From positions 16,208,271 through 16,272,270 of the forward strand of contig NC_135558.1 in assembly GCF_964340395.1 (NCBI RefSeq): DNA of 64,000 bases, written 5' to 3'. The translations under genes and the position numbers were made by a program. The stretch's first letter is position 1; the number at the start of each line of letters is the position of its first letter. Under the pieces are notes generated by a model. The model searched no databases, was not told where the DNA came from, and saw only the letters and a program-made list of their open reading frames with translations. Below are positions 44,157 through 54,619 of the stretch, piece after piece. Source of the stretch: Glandiceps talaboti (Eukaryota; Hemichordata; Enteropneusta; Spengelidae).

Positions 44157-47100
44157 GTACGTATTCCTGATGTCCTCCAGATTTGCCGGATGACATCCGA
44201 CGTTCTACGTTTTGTTGTTCATATATCTCGTCGGGCTATACCAGATCTGTGTTTACGTGTGTCAATACACCGTCTATAATCATAGACCCTCCACCCAAAA
44301 GTGTTGGGTGGAGGGTCTATTCTACAAACGCTGTCATTCATGTCATGGAAGTTGGAACATAGTTTGTGTAAGTACTGCAGTGCTGTGTCCATAGCACTGT
44401 ACTCTGTATCGTTGTACAGACTCCGAGAAGGGCCGGGGCGCATATATTTCCAGAAAGTGATTACCATGGAAAATCGAAAGGCCCAGAAAGATAACAATAA
44501 ATCACTGTGTACAATATTGTTGCATATAAATGTTATTGTGACATTTTGGAAGTACAAGCTGTGTCACAGTGTATGTACGTGTATACAATGTGCGGAAGAA
44601 TGACATGTCCAGTGTGTATGCAATTTATAAACATTTGTAATGTATTTCGTACGTGTACATCTGCACATGTATCAAATTTGGAAAAGACGTACCGTACTGG
44701 GATTTTGACGCTAATTTTGGCGAGGACACGTTCCAGGGAACGCATTATAAAAAGGTGACCGCTGGAATGACCGTGGAATGATACGATCGCAAATAGAGCG
44801 GACGAGGCTCCGAAAACTTCCATTGACAGCAGCAAATTATACAATCGCCACCGTGGCGACAACGTTTTATATCATTTTTTTCCGCCAATTAGGAATTTTA
44901 TTCGCATTTTGCGACTGTGGCGAGCGCTAGCGCGAAATCTGGGTCTGAAGTGTGATTTTAGTCACAGGCACTTGAGTCAATGTGTATGATTAAAAAAATG
45001 TATACATTTTTCCCCCAAATCATACAGATTGATTGGAGTGCCTGTGATTTTAGTGAGTACCAAGAACCCCCGAGTAATGATGAACTAATAAAATAATAAT
45101 TTCATTCTTATTTGGTCATGACTTCATTCTTATTCCATTCTTATTTGGTCATGATTTCATTCTTATTCCATTATTATTTGGTCATGATTTCATTCTTATT
45201 TGGTCACGATTTCATTCCTATTTGGTCATGATTTCATTCGTATGACTACCCAACACCGGACTTCACGGCATTTCACAGCATTTTACTGCCTACGAGTAAC
45301 TATATTCCATGTACGCGACAGCCTAGAGTGGGTGTTGGGTGCTCATCTCACTTTTACATCTCAAAAAACACAAAACAAATTGTCAATAATTGAATCTTCA
45401 ATTTGGTCACAAAACTACTGATTGGAAAATGTGACTCTCCCCCAAACATTATAATGCAAAATATGACCCTCCCCAAAAACAGGCCTAGGTTTGTAAAATG
45501 TGACCCATCCCACCCGATTCCTCCAGCCCTCCCCTGTAAATACTGGAGGCGCCTTAAAATAACTGGTATTTCTGTTGCTCTGTTGATAATGCGTGCCCCT
45601 GTCTATATACTTATTTGTATTCATCACAGGCAAGTCCAAATTACACAATAACAAAAACGTAAAGTAACCATTCTCGCAAACCAGAGCTGGTATCTATTTC
45701 GGATCCGTGACACTGCGATTAACCTATTGGCAGTGCGTCGTGAACGGTGCTGTAAAAAGGCTGTGGTATACGTACGACGTTAAAAATAACAAAATAGACT
45801 ATAAAGAGGACAAAAAGACCATACATATTAGGCTAGCAGCACAACAAACAAAAAAATACACAAAACAACAAAAGACAGCTTGTAAAGGGAATGGTTGAAC
45901 AGCTGTCAATGATATCTACTAGTGACACACCATAGACCCTGGTGGAGGGTCTATGGACACACCCAACATCAACCAGATACAAACTGAATGCCTCTATTGT
46001 AAAGCCCTCTGGCCATAAGATGTTTTAAAATTACCAAGTGGTTTCATGTTGGAACATAAATGCTAATTTATCAAAAGACACAATTGTAAATTCCTTTTGT
46101 CGCTCTCTCCTTTCACTCTGTCATTCATTGAATTTAACTGATATATGTTAAATAGTAGAGTTGGAACATATCATTCATCTATTATAAAATAGATCCATGA
46201 ACCATCTGTCCAGGGGTCACTTGCATTGCAAGTACTGCACTGGTGCAAGTGTTGTCGATTATGTATTAGTGTCGACTTCATTCTTTGACAAATGTGTTAA
46301 TTTTTCGTACCGAATCTAAATCACCTTCCTCCCATTTTCTCGATATCAATAAGATTATTAGACCAGGGAGTGTCCAGATTTTACTTCCAGGGGGACCCCA
46401 GAGGATTTCCCTTTTTTCCTTGTGTATGTTTTTCATGGCCCCCTACAAAAGCGTGGGAAAAATTGATGCGCCCTGCAAGTTCTTGATTTTTTCCATGCCC
46501 CTCCCCCATAGACTTACACACGCACACTATACATACACAAAATACATAAAAATGTATGTATGTTTTTCTTTAATCGTCAAAATGTGAATGGTTTCCTGTC
46601 TTCACAATCTGATGTGAAAAGGAAACATATACCTGGTAGTACGTACATGCAGAAAATAAGTAAATTCATTGAAAATCATTATCACATTGGTGAACTGTAC
46701 ATGGAATTCATTAGGGATACATTTACATAGAATAATTCACAAAATGTAGTTACTGTTCAAATACAGACTGGGTATCTCCATGTATATACAGAATACCACG
46801 TCCTATGCCTTAAATTCACAATCCAGGTCACTACATGGATGTTTTTGAAACCTCAAACACGAACCAAACTGTAGATGACTTCCAACCCCGTGCCAACATA
46901 AACCAGATTTAATATAAACTGAATGCCTCCAAGGGCAAAACCATATATCTTTGGGCCTACACACATTATTGGAATGCAAAATTCTAAACTATAGCTATTA
47001 CACATGATGTACCACTTATTTGGAAAATCAATTATATGAAACGAAATTTGAAGCTTGTATAGTTAACATATTGCCTAATTATTAAAAAACATTGATTATG

Positions 47101-49874
47101 CAAATTAACCATATAGATTATAAGTTACAACATCAAGCGTTAAATGACACATGCACTTCAGAGGATTTAGAGGCTTTAGAGGATGCGCGTCCTGTCATGG
47201 TTAATATATGTACCAAATTATATGGAATTGAAACGTGCATTCCACAGATATAGTGCTTAATTACCGAATGTCATTAATTATGCAAATTATTCATTAAAAC
47301 TGTAATCTACATCAACAAACCTTATAGGACATATGCGTTTTGTTATGGTTAACATATGAACAAAATTATATTAAACTTGAAGTATGCCTTCCAAAGATAT
47401 AGCCTAATTACTCAAAACAATTAATTATGCAAAAAGCTAATTAATGTTCATTGGATGTTTACCAAAGTCTAATCAGTTCTTGCCATTAGCATATGGAAGA
47501 TGTGTAGCAAATTTCATTATGACTGAGACAGCCGTTGTTAAGAAAATGACGACACAGACAGAAAGACGCACAGATGGACGGACAGATAGACAGACATACA
47601 GGCACATACACAGACAAAGACACAGACAGACCGACACACATCACCATTTCAATACCTCCCCTTACGGGAGGTAAAAAGCTTTATACTTCAGATATAGCCT
47701 AATTAACAAAATTCATTAATTATGCAAATTAATTTGTAAATCTGCTGCTGTGCACCGTGGCTTGTTGAAACTTGTTACATGTATATTGAATAGGAAATCA
47801 CAGCAGCAGCCTTTTTGGTTTGATGCCGCGTGGAAAGATTTCAAAGCTCAGAAATATAAATGTTTAGACTCCGCTCATTATAGGAATCACACACTCAGAT
47901 ATGTCACAATAGTATTAAAATTTTATTAACAACAACACCTAAAACTTTAGACATGGTGGTCAAATATGTTTTCAAAACACAGTAAACACGAAAAAAATGG
48001 CGACCGCACCTCAACGCAGTCTCTTCGAGTATTGACAAATGAGGCATTGAACGAAACATGAATGTGTTTATTGTCTGATTAGCAATCAGTGTTTGTGTCC
48101 TTCGTTCTGGAGAAGTAGGTAATGGCGGTGGTGGAAGCTGTTTCCGGGGTGGACTTGCAGGTAACGGGGATGGTCTGTAATGCCACTTGCACCCTGGGTT
48201 TGTGAATGAGTAGCAGGTGTCTGGTACCACTGATGAGACGGGCTGCAGCATTCAGAAATGACTGCAGACGATCTATCTGGTATTATGAAATTCCATACAA
48301 TAGGCATGGCCATTGCAGTAATCGAGCCATTCATAGCACTACATATTACTACATACTGATTTGAAATTGATTATTGTGTTGTCTGAAACAATTTTCAATT
48401 TTCACCATTTTCGTTAGAAGGGGGGGGGGGTGAGGTTGGGGTTTGAGGCCTAAATAAAGGAATTGAGTGTTTTATCCTACATTGAACTTTTGATCTCGTC
48501 TCATAGGGTTACCAGGTTAGGGCTAAATAAATGTTCACTAGCTAGCGAAAAGTCAGCTGTGGTAGGGGAAATGTGAGAATAAAAATCACGACTGGACTGT
48601 AGGCTTAGATTATGGTTATTAACAAAAGTGCCAACATCAACGACTCTGTCAGTCTAGCTGCCTTAACATTTCAGCTTCAATTATCAACATGGTCATTTTT
48701 TTTTCTTTATTCCAGGTGAGGCCGACATTAACGTTTTGATTGAGCTCAAGAAGACATATCCAAAAATACGGGCGACTATTTGGGAGCCTTCGTCTGGTCT
48801 GATTGAAGATTTCAAGGAGAGAGTTAAAGACCAGCCCGCTCTAGACGACATAGAATTTGAGTGGAAGACGGTGTCGATCGAAGAACAAATGAAGAATGGT
48901 ACAAACGGTGAACGTTTCCATTGCATACTTCTAGTTGGTGTTATGGCGTACTTAGATGAAATGGCTCCCCCGATGAAATATTTGTACAATTTATTGTCAA
49001 AATCTGGGACTATGTTCAATGTTAACAGCGCAGGTAAGGTGAAGTCTGTGTCTTTATAAATAATCAGCATTATAAAGAGCGTATTTCCTACATTTGACAC
49101 AGCCATGACTATACAGAGTGAATGCGAGGGCGGCTAGGTTATGACGTCACCTCCGGTATTGGCAGACGACTGCACTGTGCTTACAATAGTGAGTGAAAGT
49201 GATAATTTTTTTGGAAATGGAATGATTTTAGCCTATATTTTTTATTTTAGACCACTGTTTTTGCAAAAGTGTCGGCTCACTTTAAACTGTGCTTATTATT
49301 CGTTCATCGTGTTTTCAAGGAAATATAAAACATATCATGTTGTGTTGGCCACTATTTCAAAAAATATTTACTCTCAGTAATCCCTGATTTTTTCCCTTCA
49401 TTTTAACTGAGAATGCGCCAAAAATTTTCTTAGGCAAGGTAACGGGAAAGTTGAATCATTTAGTTCTGAGGAGCATAATAATGCATAATGTATAATAACG
49501 TCTCAATCTTTTAACTGTCACTAGATTCGAGCGTCTTTGACAACCTACGGCTGAAGTTCCCTGAGCTATTGTATAGGCATAAAAGCGTACACACTAGCGA
49601 CATAGTTACAGTATTCGAAGAAATCGGAGCTGAGGTTACCCTAGAAGAAGTAAAGGCAGTGGTGGATATCACAAAGTGCCTACAGCAGGATTCGGACGAG
49701 GGAAATGACATCCTAGATTTAATAACACACACTCTCAATTTTAGGAAAACTGTTCCTAAAGAGACATACGATAGTGTGTTTCAGTTATTGTTAAGTCCCC
49801 CAATGGTTGAAAAGAGAGATGGTAAAGTGTTTGTTGATAACACCAGAGATGTTATCATTGTCCGCAGAGCTTGA
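43949..49874 (+). CDS. HNMT-like: Histamine N-methyltransferase-like SAM-dependent methyltransferase (3 coding exons)
   Basis: Exons 43949-44156, 48716-49033 and 49525-49874 join in phases 1 and 1 to give 291 residues plus TGA; human HNMT has 292. Residues 60-73 (FRYLGVGSGSGEAD) form SAM motif I, E93 in WEPSS matches the acidic ribose-binding residue, and the C-terminal VFVDNTRDVIIV block aligns with the HNMT terminus, including the substrate-contact asparagine (N281). The family transfers a methyl group from SAM to the imidazole ring of histamine in the cytosol. The position equivalent to human Q143 is glycine (G144), and the neighbouring Tyr146 position is alanine (A147), so the natural substrate may differ. 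Start chosen at 43949 because it gives the family length; an in-frame ATG at 43841 would add 36 residues without family similarity. Confidence 0.92.
44282..44320. repeat. Perfect 17-bp hairpin
   Basis: ATAGACCCTCCACCCAA, loop AAGTG, TTGGGTGGAGGGTCTAT. It lies about 125 bp after the first HNMT-like exon. A related hairpin is at 45930-45956. Confidence 0.8.
44963..45046. repeat. Inverted repeat in HNMT-like intron
   Basis: CACAGGCACTTGAGTCAATG..TGTATGATT pairs with AATCATACAGATTGATTGGA..GTGCCTGTG, about 29 bp per arm with three or four mismatches and a short AT-rich loop. Confidence 0.65.
45105..45243. repeat. TTTGGTCATGATTTCATTC tandem repeat
   Basis: Units of 23 bp (TTTGGTCATGATTTCATTCT plus TAT), some extended by 11 bp (TCCATTCTTAT), repeat about five times in the HNMT-like intron. 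Confidence 0.75.
45930..45956. repeat. Related short hairpin
   Basis: CCATAGACCCT, loop GGTGG, AGGGTCTATGG. It shares the ATAGACCCT stem of the hairpin at 44282-44320 in the same intron. Confidence 0.7.
47060..47730. repeat. Diverged tandem repeat with ATGCAAAT cores
   Basis: The block TAATTATGCAAATTA and neighbouring CATATG..AAATTATAT stretches recur. ATGCAAAT is at 47098, 47280 and 47722, and ATGCAAAA at 47427. ATGCAAAT is the POU octamer sequence; binding is not shown. Confidence 0.5.
47440..47675 (+). repeat. Dispersed repeat with GACA array and terminal hairpin
   Basis: CCAAAGTCTAATCAGTTCTT, then CAAATTTCATTATGACTGAG, a GACAGA-rich tract (47555-47640) and CCTCCCCTTACGGGAGG. A similar end, ACCTTCGGGAAGGTTACG, precedes the CTAT array at 49955-49974. 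The repeat tail may be a source of GACA/CTAT arrays. Confidence 0.5.
48344..48505. repeat. Dispersed repeat, 3' part
   Basis: ACTACATACTGATTTGAAAT, AACAATTTTCAATTTTCACC, a G-run and CATTGAACTTTTGATCTCGT match the ends of the copies at 41863 and 62091. Confidence 0.6.
48716..49033 (+). CDS. HNMT-like: HNMT-like exon 2 (Rossmann core)
   Basis: Acceptor TTCCAG at 48710-48715; donor GTAAGG at 49034. Encodes GEADINVLIELKKTYP, ATIWEPSSGLIEDF, the E/D-rich middle and FHCILLVGVMAYLDEM, the strand and helix that line the active site. Phase 1 at both ends. Confidence 0.92.
49525..49874 (+). CDS. HNMT-like: HNMT-like exon 3 (substrate lobe, stop)
   Basis: Acceptor CACTAG at 49519-49524. Encodes SSVFDNLRLKFPE, VVDITKCLQQDSDEGNDILD and the C-terminal KVFVDNTRDVIIVRRA, ending TGA at 49872-49874. 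Candidate poly(A) signals AATAAA lie at about 50304 and 50733. Confidence 0.93.
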
Positions 49875-49973
49875 CTTGGTTTCCGTTTTCATGATCACAA
49901 TATCCTGATGTGACGTAACATGTGGGGCTTTACACCCTTACCTTTTTACCTTCGGGAAGGTTACGTTATGCTT

Positions 49974-50059
<86 letters not shown>

Positions 50060-50072
50060 GTCTGTCTGTCTG
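49974..50072. repeat. CTAT microsatellite
   Basis: CTAT units ending in four TCTG-type units, about 100 bp after the HNMT-like stop. Confidence 0.95.
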
Positions 50073-50512
50073 GGAATACGTTAAAAAATAAGATAAGAAA
50101 TAGATTGGTAGTATAGTTTAATGACGAGAATAATGAAGGGAATGGACATCCTATAGGATAGGGTCTCTCCATTGGTGACTATTTTGGGGTAGTGTTTGTT
50201 TGTTGTTGTTTATTAATATATTTATCGGTTTATTTGTTACGTTTGTTTGCTTGTTTACTTATTTGTTTATTTATTTATTTGTGTTTGTTTACTTGTTTTT
50301 GTAAATAAAACTAACAGCCTGAGCTCCCTGTGATATAACAGTCGAGTCGTCATGGAAATACAGTGAAAGTCAAACGATCGATTGTCTTCTGCATGCTTGT
50401 CTATTGTGGTCTGAGCGCTAAATTGACAGTAAATATTTAATACGCAGAATACGCGATGTGCAAAGACTGTACTTACACCACAGGGTTCAGCGAGCATGTA
50501 GTCGATTGACCG

Positions 50513-50626
50513 ATTATCTTCTGGGAGATTATCACACTCGTTTATGCATCAGCTAGTATACTACTTCCTACTAATGTGTGTGCATGATTGACTGTTTGTC
50601 CGGTGTGATAATCTCCCAGAAGATTA
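50513..50626. mobile_element. Short hairpin element
   Basis: ATCTTCTGGGAGATTATCAC at the left and GTGATAATCTCCCAGAAGAT at the right pair perfectly over about 24 bp, enclosing about 65 bp. Probably a small non-autonomous element or its remnant; about 650 bp after the HNMT-like stop. Confidence 0.65.
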
Positions 50627-50919
50627 GACATAAAGCAAATTTTCGCGGTAACTGATCCATGCTAATTATAAGATTAGAGGTGTTTTAATTTAGATAAGAG
50701 GAGAAGAATGGACAAGGTGTCTTTATTTAGTCAATAAAAGTCTGAAATCATCATGTGAAACGATTTCTTTTGAACGTGTTTATTGTATATGTGTTAGTTT
50801 GAATGTACTGTATTTGTATGTGTACACGTGCATCGATTTAGTGTATGTGTACATCTAGATAAAGAAACGGTGTATGCATGCACGTATGAGCATGAAAGTC
50901 TACTATACTATACGCAAGT

Positions 50920-50960
50920 CTGTCTGTCTGTATGTCTCTCTCTCTCTCTCTCTCTCTAGT

Positions 50961-51000
<40 letters not shown>
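50920..51000. repeat. TCTG / TC tract
   Basis: A few CTGT units, then two TC runs separated by TAGTAGA. Confidence 0.9.
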
Positions 51001-51001
<1 letters not shown>

Positions 51002-51026
51002 AAAGACAAATGCTAGAAACTAATAC

Positions 51027-51146
51027 TGTTTGTATGTTTTGACTCAAAATGGCAGTGGTCAGGTTTTACGCAATAACGCGACTAACAGAATTGGAATGCA
51101 AAATTGTAAAGGCTTTATCAACAAAATAGCGCCAGTGGCATTGTAG
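51027..51146. repeat. Dispersed 110-bp repeat, copy 1
   Basis: GTATGTTTTGACTCAAAATG to GCCAGTGGCATTGT matches 53783-53902 with about five differences. No inverted ends seen; function unknown. Confidence 0.75.
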
Positions 51147-51410
51147 CACAACTGTATTTGACTGTTACTATGGACGTGGTCTTGTTGCTATGCATATTTG
51201 CATCATATTCATTTCACCTATCGATGTCTCGCTGAGGCGTACATTTTATCCTCTTTATCGATCGTTGATTTGCAATCCATACTGACAACACTACCATGAA
51301 ACCTTCAGGGGGTTGCTGTGGATGTCGGATGATGTTGGACTCATTCCTAAAAGTGTTGTATCAATTTAGAACATACTTGTCTTTATATAACCCTACTTAC
51401 TCTTCACAAC

Positions 51411-51657
51411 AGGGAACTTGCAATCCAGACTGAGCATGCTCAGATGCAAAGGACGATGGGATTATCTGTGGTTATCGCAATATCTAATCTGCAGCTACCC
51501 ATAAAATAAACCTCCCGCAATGCTCAAGGGTAACTATGAATTGATTATTTGTGGTTGCAAGCAATGGAACATTTTTGTTTACAATGCTTATTGATTAGTA
51601 TTTATTATCACATTTCCCATGATGCAACATTCAACATGGCGGGTTTGCAAGTTCCCT
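51411..51657. mobile_element. MITE with AGGGAACTTGCAA ends, copy 1
   Basis: Starts AGGGAACTTGCAATCCAGAC and ends GGGTTTGCAAGTTCCCT: a perfect 13-bp terminal inverted repeat. Body matches 55837-56075 closely (GAGCATGCTCAGATGCAAAG, GATGCAACATTCAACATGGC). Confidence 0.85.
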
Positions 51658-52445
51658 ATCAATAAACCACATAATTTAAAAGCAGCTCCGGGAAGTAGCA
51701 TAAGTGTTAGTAATTTCATTGGCAGTTGCATCATTATAGTCTTTCGACTGTGTAAGTTTGGTATAATAATTTATGCATGTGACCTCAATCCATACATTAG
51801 CTAGGGTTAAGTCATGTGGGGTTAGAATTTTAATTATCATCTCCTCTCTCGCCGAGCATTTCCTAACGAATTGTACTGCAGTGAACGCCCAAGTGTAACT
51901 TGTTAGTAGGATTTTGAACGTTTGCCTGCTGTGAGAATCTTACAAACTGTGTACAACATCAGCGAATTGCTGTAAAAGTATTAGAACAACATAATGAACC
52001 TGAAGATTTAGTTATGTATTAGTTTATTGTCATTTGGTTCAAAAACCCCATAATTTATTTACAGAAGTTGTTTTACTGATATATCAAAAATAACACACAC
52101 CAAAAATCAAGTTAATTTACAATGAGAACTATTGACTTCTATATAATTTATCAACATTTTATAACTCACACCTGTCCTGCCAGTGACTCTTCAACTCTGG
52201 TTATGTAATCAAGCACCCACACAATATGCTATATCCAGTTCAAAAAACAAGTTTTCACACCAAATTCTCTTTGAGTTTGTTGAATTCATGGAGATCAGTC
52301 CAAGTTCAAAGGATGCACACTGCCTAGAGAGGTCAGAACTTTAGGAACTGTATGATGTCAAAAACAAGAGCTCAGTTCCCAAAGTGATTAATGGGGAACA
52401 CCACTCCAGGAAATAAGGGTATTTTCATAAATTTGTGGTTTTGCA

Positions 52446-52750
52446 GAGTCATGATGGGTGAATGGTTAGCGTGACCGACTTGGAATCTACAGGTTGTAGG
52501 TTCGAGTCCTGTCGCTGCCTGCTGTTTGTTTCTGAGTGGCTAAAGTCCTTGGGCAAGATATGAACCACAACTGTGCCTCAGTCAACCCAGCTGTATAATT
52601 ATGGGCCTGATAGGATGTAGGTTGCAATGTGAAGGCTTTAATCCTATGCGCTTAAATGGCTGCAATGGATTGTATGCTCCCTGGGGAGTTGAGAAAGAAT
52701 AAAAGGGTCGTTGTGCTGTTCTGATCCGTGTCAGGTAATAATTGCAAAGC
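52446..52750 (+). mobile_element. tRNA-derived SINE
   Basis: The head has a tRNA-like A box (TGGTTAGCGTGACCGA, about 52460) and B box (GGTTCGAGTCCTGTC, about 52499). It is followed by a central part with TTGGGCAAGATATGAACC and GCCTCAGTCAACCCAGCTG, a segment type shared by many metazoan SINEs. The 3' boundary is uncertain; no poly(A) tail is obvious. Not a functional tRNA gene, since the acceptor stem does not close. Confidence 0.75.
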
Positions 52751-53782
52751 ATTTGAACAAGGCAACAGTGCATCACAGCTTGAGTTTCAAATTGGTATAT
52801 TTTGGCAATCAGGCAAAATTCATGTGACATGAAATCATGAAATTGACTCTTTAGAATCCAAAGTTTCTGAAAATACCTTTATTTTCTGGAGTGGAGTTCC
52901 CCTTCAAATTGAATTCTTTTTCTTCGACATAAAATTTCTGACCTACACGGAGGACCTTTGTGGGAATCTAAGTAAAATGAATAAAATCACATACCTGCCT
53001 ATTTCTTTATTTGGTATAAAAAGATATAATTATATAAATGAAGTTTTTTAAATTCTTCATATCAAAAGTTATATCGTAATACGTACTTGAACAACATCGT
53101 AAACCACACACCGCTTTATGGCACCGTCCAAAATGTACCCGCCAATGTGTTCTGGCTAATTGCAGAGTATATGGTACTTGATATGGAAATGATGAAAACA
53201 CAGAAAGGTACTCGCATTTTACTTTTCATTATTTCTCTCTTTAAGCACTTAGTATTGATACAAAATCTATAATGCAAATGAACCCCTATATATACATGAA
53301 GTCCTGTAGCCATATGAAAGAGTTGCATTACAAAAATCAGTATTTCCCAGTAAGTGAAAACGAGATGTAAATTGTGCAATTTTGTGTATGTTTTCACTTT
53401 TAAGATCAACAGACAACATGGTGATATAAGCTATTGAATGGACAGTTGGTTTCATTGTACTCACAGCAGGGTGACATTTTTCATGACTTCCGTGTTCTTG
53501 TATAGTATATTTTACAGGGGACTTTGAATATTTATGCTATGTGATTACAGATTCACATGAACAGAGGCACCGCTATCATCCACTTGTGTAATCTATCATG
53601 TTGAGCAATTAATAGTTTTAGCTTGTTTCTATCTTAGTAAGCGGAGACCTTGATTGCCAGAGTAGTAAATGGAGACATGGGAATTACAGGGGACAGGTTG
53701 TTCTGCAACATGTCACTTGATAAACTCTGCCAGTCAAGGATATTATACAACCCTAAATAAATCTGGCCTTCCCCTTAAACTG

Positions 53783-53902
53783 TTGTATGTTTTGACTCAA
53801 AACGGCAGTGGTCAGGTTTTACGCAATAACGCGACTAACAGAATTGGAATGCAAAATTGTAAAGGCTTCGTCAACAAAATAGTGCCAATGGCATTCTGCA
53901 CA
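53783..53902. repeat. Dispersed 110-bp repeat, copy 2
   Basis: Direct copy of 51027-51146, containing GGTCAGGTTTTACGCAATAA and GCGACTAACAGAATTGGAAT. Confidence 0.75.
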
Positions 53903-54480
53903 AGTGTTTGCATGTTTTGTATGTTGTTCTATTTCTGGACACAATGTAACCCCCCCCCCCCCCCCCCCCACCACCACTTTTTATGGTGAACATAACACAG
54001 CAAGGAAGCAGACGGTGTCCAGTTGTTTTACATTTCAATAACAATGGCCATAGTATTTCAAGTGTTTGTAAGGTTTCTGGAGATGAAGATCTTCTAAGGC
54101 AGAAGAAGAAATCATATTCCAATTTAGAACATCAGAACAGGATACAAAAACAATTCATTCCCCATCATCTAGGAGGTTCTGTGCCATTTTTGAAGTGATT
54201 CTAACTGCAATATCATTCTTTTCTTCTGTATTCCATTCTACTCCTAACATCATAGATTTCCTACACTTACAGTAGAGGTAGGCTTTAGCTCATAGAAGGG
54301 TTAATCCCGAAACATCAGCGATCTATCACCTTATTGGACTGAGTACAATTATCTCAAGTCCCCCCCCCCCCCCATTTTTTTTATCCAAAAAAGGCTCTTA
54401 AATCGGCAACATCATACAGTATATTTGAAGGTTTGGAAGGATATTAACCAAACCTGGGTAAAGTCACAACGGTTTCTCCT

Positions 54481-54619
54481 TTATGTTTTCTGTGCTGCTT
54501 CCTTGCAAAATTTCTGAGTTGCTGTACACACTTTCTTGAGGCCACAAACTAAATCCTCCTCTTCGTTGTACGTGAATGCTAAACGCATGCAGTTCTGGAA
54601 GTTACCTTTGATGGAAAAG
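54481..54619 (-). CDS. Aminotransferase last exon with substrate arginine
   Basis: Encodes FSIKGNFQNCMRLAFTYNEE and EDLVCGLKKVCTATQKFC to TAA at 54483-54481. The arginine in CMRLAF is the conserved carboxylate-binding residue. Acceptor TTTCAG. Confidence 0.93.

Larger units (their letters stand above)
44157..48715 (+). other. HNMT-like intron 1 (4.6 kb)
   Basis: No coding exon recognised. Contains two related short hairpins (44282-44320 and 45930-45956), an inverted repeat (44963-45046), a TTTGGTCATG tandem repeat (45105-45243), a diverged tandem repeat with ATGCAAAT cores (47060-47730), a repeat tail with GACA array and hairpin (47440-47675), and a dispersed repeat (48344-48505). Confidence 0.75.
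49875..54480. other. Convergent intergenic region
   Basis: Between the HNMT-like stop and the aminotransferase stop. Holds a CTAT microsatellite, hairpin 50513-50626, a GA/TC tract, one of each pair of repeats at 51027 and 53783, a MITE (51411-51657), a SINE (52446-52750) and poly-C tracts at 53949 and 54360. No protein gene recognised; the open frame at 53669-53989 overlaps a dispersed repeat and has no known domain. Confidence 0.65.

Noticed and set aside
52446-52515. Functional tRNA gene
   Set aside because: A and B boxes are present, but the acceptor and anticodon stems do not pair, and the sequence continues into a SINE body.
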